A stretch of 39,017 bases of DNA from JBOHNM01 sp050730675. GTDB lineage: Bacteria; Planctomycetota; Phycisphaerae; Phycisphaerales; UBA1924. The notes beneath the pieces were generated by a model. It worked only from the letters and a program-made list of their open reading frames with translations. It was not told the DNA's origin and searched no databases. Position numbers and translations under genes: made by a program. The stretch's first letter is position 1. Each line of letters begins with the position of its first letter. Below are positions 1 to 6,976 of this stretch, in pieces. Location of the stretch: positions 1 through 39,017 of the forward strand of contig JBOHNM010000016.1 of assembly GCA_050730675.1 (NCBI GenBank), in the 5' to 3' direction.

Positions 1-1
1 G

Positions 2-127
2 CCGAAGAAGGCCCCGTCGCCGTTCATCACCGAGACGGCGACGAAGGTGTTTACGACTGTTCCCGAGGCCTTGGCCCACTTTGAGGCCAAAGGCATGTTC
101 GGGGAGAAGAACCTGTTCGGGCATTGA
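2..127 (+). CDS. 3' end of an unidentified gene (5' truncated by window edge)
   Basis: Frame 2 is open from the first base to a TGA at 125-127 and encodes the last 41 residues of a protein. The tail contains KVFTTVPEALAHFEAKGMF and ends in LFGH. The 'VF..VPEALAHFE' pattern vaguely recalls the C-terminal helix of STAS-type anti-sigma antagonists, but 41 residues are too few to assign a family. The codons are typical of the surrounding high-GC genes. The next gene starts 224 nt downstream and has its own promoter-like element, so this gene is probably not co-transcribed with the dockerin cluster. Confidence 0.5.
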   Translation, partial: PKKAPSPFITETATKVFTTVPEALAHFEAKGMFGEKNLFGH

Positions 128-270
128 TGTGCTGCCATGCGCCGCAAGGATGGCCCGTTCCAATGGGCGGATATTCGCGCAGGTTCGGGGTTTTCGAGGC
201 ACGGCCACTGCGCATGGCGGGTCCTTAATCCACCGTTCCTCCGCAAGCGGACCCCTACCGCCTTTGCCGG

Positions 271-284
271 TTTGGTGGTATGCT
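271..284 (+). promoter_or_regulatory. Candidate promoter element (extended -10, TGGTATGCT)
   Basis: TTTGGTGGTATGCT lies 67 nt before the start codon at 352. It reads as an extended -10 (TGg + TATGCT). No convincing -35 is seen, although a CCCCTACC string about 20 nt upstream recurs before the second paralog. Near-identical elements precede the genes at 2125, 3887 and, on the other strand, the sigma factor gene. Confidence 0.45.
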
Positions 285-351
285 GAGCTTGGCCCCCTCG
301 TGGTCGCAGCGTGCCGCCGTTCTGGTGGCGCTCGCACAACGGAGATGACTC

Positions 352-1812
352 ATGAAGGTTTCACGCACCTCGTCGGCACTTCTCTCCACGTCATTCGCCG
401 CGGCGATCGCTTCGGTGGCTGCGGGCCAGGCGATCGGCCCCGACTGCATCAGCTCCGGGCACGCCGACGTGGCTCGCAACGGCGCCAACGCCGCGGGCAC
501 GGTCATCGGGTACAGCGTGGGGTCGGTGACGTGCAACCACGGCGATATGCCGATGGCGGCCTCTCCCAACAACTCGATCCGCCCGCTGATGGGCGAGGAG
601 ATGTACCGCCTCAAGACCTACGCCGCGCCCGGCGGCGCCACCTATCAGCGACTGGAAGAGATCGGCCAGGGGTGGGTCAAATGGATCGCCGTTCCTGTCA
701 ACGGGAGCAGCTCCACCTGCGGCACGTGCGCGGGCGCAGCTCCGACCGGGTACATGAATGTGAACTGCTCAGACATCTACGGCTCAGGGTTCAACGGCCC
801 GCAGGGAATGGCCAGGCGATCGATCATCAACGCCACCACCGGGTACCTCTCCGGCACGCGAGGCGGCGGCACGGCCGAGACCAACATCAATACGAGAATC
901 CAGGTGCTCGCAAGCGATCTTTCGGGGCAGCCCGCGGGCACGCGCTACTTCATTGAGAGCGTGCACCTGCTGCCGCACGACGCGTCGTACGTCCGCGCGG
1001 GTCAGACGGTCGCGATCAACGCCATGAACAACGCGGCCTCGCAGGAGATCAATGTCAACGCGGGCGTCGGCAATCCTGTGCTCATGGGCGGCGGCAACCA
1101 GCAGATTCCCGTGATCCAGCGTTGGAAGGATCTTGATCCGTCGATCTCGCTGGTCACCGCAGATCACGACGACACCCCGAACCCCGACCCCAACTTCCCC
1201 AACACGTTCATCCGTTCACGCTACTACGTCGCTTCCAAGGCCACCGACATCGGCGGTGGACTGTGGCGCTATGAAGTGGCCGTCTACAACTTGAATTCCG
1301 ATCGCAGCGCCGGGTCGTTCTCGGTGCCGCTGCCGGGTTCGGCCTCGTTCACGGACTTCGCGTTCCACAATGCGCCCGCGCACTCGGGCGAGGCGATCAG
1401 CAACGCCGCCTGGACAAGCGCCCGCGCCGGCAACTTCGTGACGTTCACCACCGAGAAGTACGCCGACAACGCCGCCGCCAACGCCATCCGCTGGGGGTCG
1501 CTCTACAACTTCGGTTTCACGACCAACGTCGCTCCGTCGAGCGGGCGCGGAGTGTTGAAGCTCTTCAAGCCGGGGGCGGTCCAACTCGTCATCGCCTCAA
1601 ATCTGTCGCTCCCGACGGTGTGCACGGCGGACGTCGTCTCCGACAACGCGCTCACCGCCGATGATGTCATCGCCTTCCTCGCCGGTTTCTTCGACGACGA
1701 CCTGGCCACGGCCGACATCGCCTCGGTCGGCGGCATCAGCGCGCCAGACGGGCAACTCACCGCCGACGACATCGTGGTGTTCCTGTCGGCGTTCTTCGCG
1801 GGCTGCCCATAG
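352..1812 (+). CDS. Secreted GC-type dockerin protein, tandem paralog 1
   Basis: 486 residues. A signal peptide (residues 1 to about 25, ending near AAGQ) precedes a domain of about 390 residues that I do not recognise. That domain has conserved cysteines (PDCISS, VTCNHGD, CGTC, NCSD), an ESVHLLPHDA motif and an ADHDDTPNP motif. Residues about 425-486 form two dockerin-like calcium-loop repeats (LTADDVIAFL and LTADDIVVFL) ending in FFAGCP. In this tail type the Gly-Cys end is probably an anchoring or sorting mark; that is inference. The start is supported by GGAG at 341-344, 7 nt before ATG. Its body is most like the third paralog (shared LMGxGNQQ and FTDFAF motifs). An intrinsic terminator follows, so it is probably monocistronic. 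The function of the N-terminal domain is unknown. Confidence 0.85.
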   Translation: MKVSRTSSALLSTSFAAAIASVAAGQAIGPDCISSGHADVARNGANAAGTVIGYSVGSVTCNHGDMPMAASPNNSIRPLMGEEMYRLKTYAAPGGATYQRLEEIGQGWVKWIAVPVNGSSSTCGTCAGAAPTGYMNVNCSDIYGSGFNGPQGMARRSIINATTGYLSGTRGGGTAETNINTRIQVLASDLSGQPAGTRYFIESVHLLPHDASYVRAGQTVAINAMNNAASQEINVNAGVGNPVLMGGGNQQIPVIQRWKDLDPSISLVTADHDDTPNPDPNFPNTFIRSRYYVASKATDIGGGLWRYEVAVYNLNSDRSAGSFSVPLPGSASFTDFAFHNAPAHSGEAISNAAWTSARAGNFVTFTTEKYADNAAANAIRWGSLYNFGFTTNVAPSSGRGVLKLFKPGAVQLVIASNLSLPTVCTADVVSDNALTADDVIAFLAGFFDDDLATADIASVGGISAPDGQLTADDIVVFLSAFFAGCP

Positions 1813-1880
1813 GCCGCGCGCCCTTCGGGGCTGAGTGCGACCATCCGATCGTTACGGCACGGGAAGCCCCCGCTGCCGCT

Positions 1881-1902
1881 CCCCGTTCGACGGGGGTTTT
1901 TT
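1881..1902 (+). terminator. Intrinsic terminator after paralog 1
   Basis: A CCCCGT-TCG-ACGGGG hairpin is followed directly by TTTTTT. It lies 69 nt after the stop codon. Confidence 0.85.
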
Positions 1903-1929
1903 ATCGCCGAATCGGCCTCGGGCCACGCT

Positions 1930-2145
1930 TGCGCAAATTTCTCATCCCTTAAGTACCCCTAGGTCGTGAGCACTTTCCGCCGTGTTGGCTTCCCTTTGGT
2001 TCACCCCCGTTTCCCCTACCCATACCACCCCTTTTCGTGGTATGCTCGCCGTTGGCCGGCGCGGTCATTCGACCCTCCGCGGCCCATTGGCCCACTCGTG
2101 GGCGGCCTCAACCGGAGTGACAACATGAACAGCCTCAAGCCCGTC
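1930..2145 (+). repeat. Duplicated upstream/leader region, copy 1
   Basis: The whole region upstream of paralog 2, from TGCGCA through the ribosome-binding site and the first eight codons, is repeated with many small changes before paralog 3 at 3690-3907. Conserved blocks include TACCCCTAGGTCG (copy 2: AACCCTTAGGTCG), TTTCGTGGTA, CTCCGCGGCCC, TTGGCCCACTCGTGGG and CCGGAGTGACAA. This indicates a recent duplication that included the regulatory region. Confidence 0.75.
2032..2046 (+). promoter_or_regulatory. Candidate promoter element before paralog 2
   Basis: TTTTCGTGGTATGCT is an extended -10 of the same form as at 271-284. CCCCTACC sits 20 nt upstream, as it does before paralog 1. The start codon is 78 nt downstream of the hexamer. 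Confidence 0.45.
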
Positions 2146-3591
2146 CCGATCGCGTTCGCGTTGGCGGCCTTGGCCCTGACTGCCGGCCACGCCGCCGGCC
2201 AGGTCATCGGCCCGGACTGCATCAGCTCCAGCCACAATGATGTGGCAAGGAACGGTGTCGGCGCCGCGGGGTCCATCACCGCCTACTCCATCGGCTCGGT
2301 CACCTGCAACCGCGGCGACATGACCATGGAGGCCGGGCCCAACACCACCATCCGCCCCCTGGTCGGCCAGGCGATGTACCGCCTCAAGAGCTATGCCGCG
2401 CCCGGCGGCGGCACCTATCAACGCTTCGAGTCCATCGGCCAGGGCTGGTGCAAGTGGGTCGGCGTTCCCGTCAACGGCTCGCACACCTCGTGCGGCACGT
2501 GCGTCGGCGGGGGCGGGGTCGGTTTCATGGGCGCCAACTGCGCCGATACGTATTCTTCGGGCTTCAACGGCTCCACCGGCATGGCCCGGCGCACGTTCAT
2601 CAATCCGACCACCGGTTACCTCACCGGCACGCGCGGCGGCGGCACCGCCGAAGCCTCAATCAACACCCGGCTACAGGTTCCGACGGTGGACGTCACCGCC
2701 CAACCCGCCGGCACCCGCTTCTTCGTGGAAACCGTTCACCTGCTCCCGCACGACGCAACCTGGGTCCGCCCGGGCCAGGTCGTCGCCATCAACGCCATGA
2801 ACAACGCCTCCTCCCAGGAGGTTAACATCAACGGCGGCACCACCAACCCCACGCTTCTCAACGGCTTCAACCAGCAGATCCCCGCCATCGAACGCTGGAA
2901 GCTCGTTGATCCCACGGTGACCGTCGTCACCGCCGACCACGACGACACCCCCAACCCCAACGCCGCGTTCCCGAACACGTTCATCCGTTCGCGCTTCCAC
3001 GTCGCGGCCAAGGTCACCGACCTCGGCGGCGGCCAGTGGCGCTACGAGTACGCCATCTACAACCTCAATTCCGACCGCGCCGCCGGCTCGTTCACCATCC
3101 CGCTCCCGTCGGGTGCGCAGTTCACCGACTACACCTTCCGCCACCCGCTCTACCACTCCGGTGAAGCGATCAGCAACAGCCCCTGGACCACCGACCGTCA
3201 GAGCAACAAGGTGACGTTCGCCACCGAGAAGCACGCCATCAACAACTCCGCCAACGCCATCCGCTGGGGCACGATGTACAACTTGGGGTTCACCACCAAC
3301 GTCGCGCCCGCCAGCAGCCTGGGCGTCATTGAGTTGTTCAAACCCGGCACCCTCGAGAACATCGCTACACCGGCGATCCCTGTCCCCTCGCTGCCGACGT
3401 GCATCGCCGACCTGAATCTCGACAACACCCTCACGGCCGACGACATCATCGCCTACCTCAACGCCTTCTTCGGCACCAACCTCACCGTCGCCGACATCGC
3501 CACCCTCGGCGGCGCCACCGGGGCCGACGGCCTTTTGACCGCCGACGACCTGGTCGTCTACCTCTCCGCCTTCTTCGCCGGTTGCCCGTGA
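2125..3591 (+). CDS. Secreted GC-type dockerin protein, tandem paralog 2
   Basis: 488 residues from the ATG at 2125, which has GGAG 8-11 nt upstream; an open frame extends further 5' but that part has no initiation signal and overlaps the promoter. The signal peptide (residues 1-27) starts MNSLKPVP and ends GHAAGQ. It keeps the cysteine pattern of paralog 1 (PDCISS, VTCNRGD, CGTC, NCAD). The body is closer to paralog 4 (NPTLLNG, FRHPLxHSGE) although its leader and signal peptide match paralog 3, which suggests recombination among the copies. The C-terminal double dockerin repeat (LTADDIIAYL, LTADDLVVYL) ends FFAGCP. The protein is presumably exported and held at the cell surface or in a complex; the N-terminal domain has no function I can name. 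Confidence 0.85.
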   Translation: MNSLKPVPIAFALAALALTAGHAAGQVIGPDCISSSHNDVARNGVGAAGSITAYSIGSVTCNRGDMTMEAGPNTTIRPLVGQAMYRLKSYAAPGGGTYQRFESIGQGWCKWVGVPVNGSHTSCGTCVGGGGVGFMGANCADTYSSGFNGSTGMARRTFINPTTGYLTGTRGGGTAEASINTRLQVPTVDVTAQPAGTRFFVETVHLLPHDATWVRPGQVVAINAMNNASSQEVNINGGTTNPTLLNGFNQQIPAIERWKLVDPTVTVVTADHDDTPNPNAAFPNTFIRSRFHVAAKVTDLGGGQWRYEYAIYNLNSDRAAGSFTIPLPSGAQFTDYTFRHPLYHSGEAISNSPWTTDRQSNKVTFATEKHAINNSANAIRWGTMYNLGFTTNVAPASSLGVIELFKPGTLENIATPAIPVPSLPTCIADLNLDNTLTADDIIAYLNAFFGTNLTVADIATLGGATGADGLLTADDLVVYLSAFFAGCP

Positions 3592-3633
3592 GCGATACCT
3601 ATTTTCGGGACTGAATGCGTTGAACATCCGTTG

Positions 3634-3662
3634 CCCCCGTCCCTGTGCGGACGGGGGTTTTT
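3634..3662 (+). terminator. Intrinsic terminator after paralog 2
   Basis: A perfect 9-bp stem (CCCCCGTCC / GGACGGGGG) with a 6-nt loop is followed by TTTTT. Confidence 0.9.
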
Positions 3663-3689
3663 GTTGCGGTTTGGGCCGGAGAGCCGCGC

Positions 3690-3907
3690 TGCGCAGGATT
3701 TTCGTCCCTAGGAACCCTTAGGTCGCACGCTCGCCGCATCCGGCATTTGCCTCACTCTTGCCCCACATCCCGAAGCCCGGCCCCGCGCTCCGCCTTTCGT
3801 GGTAGGCTTCCCCTTGGCCTGCGCGGTCACTCGACCCTCCGCGGCCCTTTGGCCCACTCGTGGGTGGATTCAACCGGAGTGACAAAATGAACAGCCTCAA
3901 GCCCGTC
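3690..3907 (+). repeat. Duplicated upstream/leader region, copy 2
   Basis: Counterpart of 1930-2145. From the ribosome-binding site onward it is almost identical: CCGGAGTGACAA then ATGAACAGCCTCAAGCCC. The upstream half is more diverged, and the hexamer here is TAGGCT rather than TATGCT. Confidence 0.75.
3795..3808 (+). promoter_or_regulatory. Candidate promoter element before paralog 3
   Basis: TTTCGTGGTAGGCT aligns with the elements at 271-284 and 2032-2046 but has one hexamer substitution (TAGGCT). It is 78 nt before the ATG, the same spacing as for paralog 2. Confidence 0.4.
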
Positions 3908-5347
3908 CCGGCCGCGTTCGCATTGACCTGTCTGGCCGCGCTCGCCGGCCACGCCCACGGCCAGGCCATCGGCCCGGATTGCATCAGCTCCAGCCACAAT
4001 GACGTGGCTCGCAACGGGACCAACGCCGCCGGAACGATCATCGGCTACAGCGTCGGCTCCATCACCTGCAACCATGGCGATATGCCCATGGCCGCCTCAC
4101 CCAACGGCACCATCCGGCCCCTCATGAGCCAGGAGATGTACCGCTACAAGTCTTACACGGCTCCCGGTGGCGGCACCTACTCGCGCTTTGAGCAGATCGG
4201 CCAGGGCTGGGTCAAGTGGATCGGCATCCCTGTCAACGGCACCAGCTCCACCTGCGGCACCTGCATCGGCGGCGGCGCGGGCTTCATGGGCGTCAACTGC
4301 TCCGATGTGTACTCCTCGGCGTTCAATGGCCCCGGCGGCATGGCCAAGCGCTCCATCATTAACGCGACCACCGGCTACCTCTCCGGCACGCGCGGCGGCG
4401 GCACCGCCGAGGCCAATATCAATACCCGCCTGCAGGTCCTCGCCAGCGACGTCGCCGGGCAGCCCGCCGGTACGCGTTACTACGTCGAATCCGTCCATCT
4501 CCTTCCGCACGACGCGGCGTACGTCCGCCCCGGTCAGACCGTCGCCGTCAACGCGATGAACAACGCGGCCTCGCAGGAGATCAACCTCGCGGGCGGCACC
4601 GGCACGCCCGCGCTGATGGGCAGCGGCAACCAGCAAGTCCCCGCCATCACCCGCTGGCGCGATCTTGACTCGTCCGTCACGCTCATCACCGCCGACCACG
4701 ACGACACCCCCAACCCCGATCCCAACTTCCCCGGCACGTTCATCCGGTCGCGTTTCTACGTCGCCGCCAAGGTGACCGCGCTCCCGGCCGGCCAGTACCG
4801 CTACGAGTACGCCGTCTACAACCTCAACTCCGATCGCTCGGGCGGCGCGTTCACCATCCCGCTGCCGGGCGGTGCCGCGTTCACCGATTTCGCCTTCCGC
4901 CACGCCCCGTCGCACTCGGGCGAGGCCTACAGCAACGCGGCGTGGACCACCACGCGCCAAGGCAACAGCATCACTTTCTCCACCGAGAAGCACGCCGACA
5001 ACACCAACGCCAACGCCATCCGGTGGGGCAGCCTCTACAACTTCGGCTTCACCACCGATGTCGCGCCCACCACCGGCCTGGGCACCATCGCCCTCTTCAA
5101 ACCCGGCGCGCTCGGCAGCATCATCGCCCCGGCCATCCCCGTCCCCACCGTCTGCGTGCCCGACGTCAACGCCGACGATTCCCTCACCGCGGACGACGTG
5201 ATCGCCTTCCTCAACGCCTTCTTCGGCACCAATCTCGCTGTCGCGGACATCGCGACCCTCGGCGGCGGCCCGCTCCCCGACGGCCGCCTGACCGCCGACG
5301 ATCTGGTCTTCTTCCTCGCTTCCTTCTTCGCCGGCTGCCCGCAGTGA
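3887..5347 (+). CDS. Secreted GC-type dockerin protein, tandem paralog 3
   Basis: 486 residues. The ATG at 3887 has GGAG 8-11 nt upstream and an N-terminus (MNSLKPVP) shared with paralog 2. A signal peptide ends near GHAHGQ. All family cysteines are present (PDCISS, ITCNHGD, CGTC, NCSD). Its central region is closest to paralog 1: QVLASD, LMGSGNQQ, FTDFAF and SNAAWT. It therefore has a paralog-2-like front and a paralog-1-like body, a mosaic arrangement. Two dockerin-like repeats (LTADDVIAFL, LTADDLVFFL) end in FFAGCPQ, one residue longer than the usual GCP end. A very strong terminator follows. Confidence 0.85.
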   Translation: MNSLKPVPAAFALTCLAALAGHAHGQAIGPDCISSSHNDVARNGTNAAGTIIGYSVGSITCNHGDMPMAASPNGTIRPLMSQEMYRYKSYTAPGGGTYSRFEQIGQGWVKWIGIPVNGTSSTCGTCIGGGAGFMGVNCSDVYSSAFNGPGGMAKRSIINATTGYLSGTRGGGTAEANINTRLQVLASDVAGQPAGTRYYVESVHLLPHDAAYVRPGQTVAVNAMNNAASQEINLAGGTGTPALMGSGNQQVPAITRWRDLDSSVTLITADHDDTPNPDPNFPGTFIRSRFYVAAKVTALPAGQYRYEYAVYNLNSDRSGGAFTIPLPGGAAFTDFAFRHAPSHSGEAYSNAAWTTTRQGNSITFSTEKHADNTNANAIRWGSLYNFGFTTDVAPTTGLGTIALFKPGALGSIIAPAIPVPTVCVPDVNADDSLTADDVIAFLNAFFGTNLAVADIATLGGGPLPDGRLTADDLVFFLASFFAGCPQ

Positions 5348-5384
5348 ACCCGGCGCGACAGGGCTGATTCGGACCCCTCATCTC

Positions 5385-5418
5385 GGCGGTGCCGGGAGAC
5401 ACTCCCGGCGCCGCCTTT
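5385..5418 (+). terminator. Strong intrinsic terminator after paralog 3
   Basis: A 14-bp stem (5385-5398 with 5402-5415, one G-U pair) and a 3-nt loop are followed by TTTCCCTT. Confidence 0.8.
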
Positions 5419-5476
5419 CCCTTCGGCCAACCTGGCCACGCCCCGCGACCTCGTGGGAAGCGCCTTTCATCGGAGC

Positions 5477-6943
5477 ATGCTTGTGACCAGCAACCGCCTT
5501 GTCTCTCTGCTCGCCCCGGCCTTCGCACTCATGGTCGTCGCCGGCGCATCCGGCCAGGCTATCGGCCCGGACATGATCAGCTCCAGCCACAACGACGTGG
5601 CCCGCAACGGGGTGAATGCCGCCGGGACGATCACCGGCTACAGCATCGGCGCCGTCACCTGCAACCACGGCGATATGCCCGCCCTCGTCCAGGTCGCCAA
5701 TTCCGTCCGCCCCCACATGGGCCAAGGCATGTACCGCCTCAAGACCTTCACCTCCAGCGCCGGCGGCAGCTACCAGCGCTTCGAGGAGATCGGCCAAGGC
5801 TGGGTCAAGCGCATCGGCCTCCCCGTCGGCGGCACCGGCGCGGGGTGCGGCACCTGCCAGCCCGGCGCGCCGGTGAACCACACCGGCGTCAACTGCGGCG
5901 ACACCTATTCCTCCGCATTCAACACGCCCGGGGGCATGGCCCCCCGCACCCGCCTCAACGCCGCCACCGGCGAGTTCATCGGCACCGTCGGCGGCGGCAC
6001 GGGCGATGCCACGGTCACCACCCGCTTGCAGGTCGCGACCGCCGATGTCACCAGCCAGCCCGCCGGGACGCGATTCTTTGTTGAGACTGTCCACCTGCTC
6101 CCGCACGACGCCCAGTACCTCCGCCCCGGCCAGAGCATCGCCGTCAATGCTCTGAACAACGCCGCCTCGCAGGAGATCTCCATCAACGGCGGCACCTCCA
6201 ACCCCACGCTCCTCAACGGCCTCAACCAGCAGATCCCCGCCGTGGAGCGATGGAAGAACCTCGACCCTTCCGTCACTTTGGTCACCGTTGATCACGACGA
6301 TACGCCCAACCCCGCATCGCCTGGTACGTTCATCCGCTGCCGCTACTACATCGCCGCCAAGGCTGTCGCGCTCGGCGCCGGCGGCGCCGGTCCCTGGCGC
6401 TACGAATACGTCGTCTTCAACCTCAATTCTGACCGCTCCGCCGGTTCGTTCGCCATCCCCCTCGGCGCGGCATCCACGTTCGCAGAGTTCAACTTCCGCC
6501 ACCCGCTCGCCCACTCGGGCGAAGTGACGAGCAATGACCCGTGGACCTCCAGCCGCGGCGCCACCGCCATCGGCTTCGCAACACAGAAATACGTTGATAA
6601 TGCCAACGCCAACGCCATTCGTTGGGGCACCAGCTACAACTTCGGCTTCACCTCCGACGCCGCGCCGACCACCGGCCCCGGCCTGATCACTCTCTTCAAG
6701 CCCGGTACGGTCCAGGCCCTGATCGTCCCAGGCCTCCCCGTCCCGACCGTCTGCACCGCTGATGTCAACGCTGACCACGTCCTCACCGCCGACGATGTCA
6801 TCGCTTACCTCGACGGCTTCTTCAATGCCAACTTCACGCTTGCCGACGTCGTCGGCCTCGGCGGCGCCGGCTTCCCCGACGGCCAGCTCACCGCCGACGA
6901 CCTCGTCGCGTTCCTGTCCTCTTTCTTTGCCGGCTGCCCGTAG
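5477..6943 (+). CDS. Secreted GC-type dockerin protein, tandem paralog 4
   Basis: About 488 residues. The start is uncertain: the ATG at 5477 sits only 1 nt after GGAG, whereas the in-frame GTG at 5483 has the 7-nt spacing seen in the other copies and may be the real start. The signal peptide ends near ASGQ. It differs from the other three at an otherwise fixed cysteine (PDMISS instead of PDCISS). It has a slightly longer loop (GAGGAGP) before the WRYE motif. The body groups with paralog 2. The dockerin repeats (LTADDVIAYL, LTADDLVAFL) end FFAGCP. No GGTATGCT element is clear upstream, only a degenerate CTCGTGGGAAGC around 5450. The gene converges on the kinase gene, with a 33-nt gap and no obvious terminator. 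Confidence 0.82.
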   Translation: MLVTSNRLVSLLAPAFALMVVAGASGQAIGPDMISSSHNDVARNGVNAAGTITGYSIGAVTCNHGDMPALVQVANSVRPHMGQGMYRLKTFTSSAGGSYQRFEEIGQGWVKRIGLPVGGTGAGCGTCQPGAPVNHTGVNCGDTYSSAFNTPGGMAPRTRLNAATGEFIGTVGGGTGDATVTTRLQVATADVTSQPAGTRFFVETVHLLPHDAQYLRPGQSIAVNALNNAASQEISINGGTSNPTLLNGLNQQIPAVERWKNLDPSVTLVTVDHDDTPNPASPGTFIRCRYYIAAKAVALGAGGAGPWRYEYVVFNLNSDRSAGSFAIPLGAASTFAEFNFRHPLAHSGEVTSNDPWTSSRGATAIGFATQKYVDNANANAIRWGTSYNFGFTSDAAPTTGPGLITLFKPGTVQALIVPGLPVPTVCTADVNADHVLTADDVIAYLDGFFNANFTLADVVGLGGAGFPDGQLTADDLVAFLSSFFAGCP

Positions 6944-6976
6944 CGCGGGCATGCGATCCGCGAGCGACTCGGAGCG

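Noticed and set aside
1940..1965. NarL/LuxR-type binding heptamer TACCCCT before paralog 2
   Set aside because: The second copy of the duplicated region reads AACCCTT, and no regulator or paired half-site is evident, so the match to TACYYMT is probably chance.
5378..6952. Long minus-strand open frame (524 codons) under paralog 4
   Set aside because: Antisense shadow of a real gene with GC-rich third positions. Its translation is low-complexity Gly/Ala/Val/Asp without motifs, and it overlaps the paralog completely.
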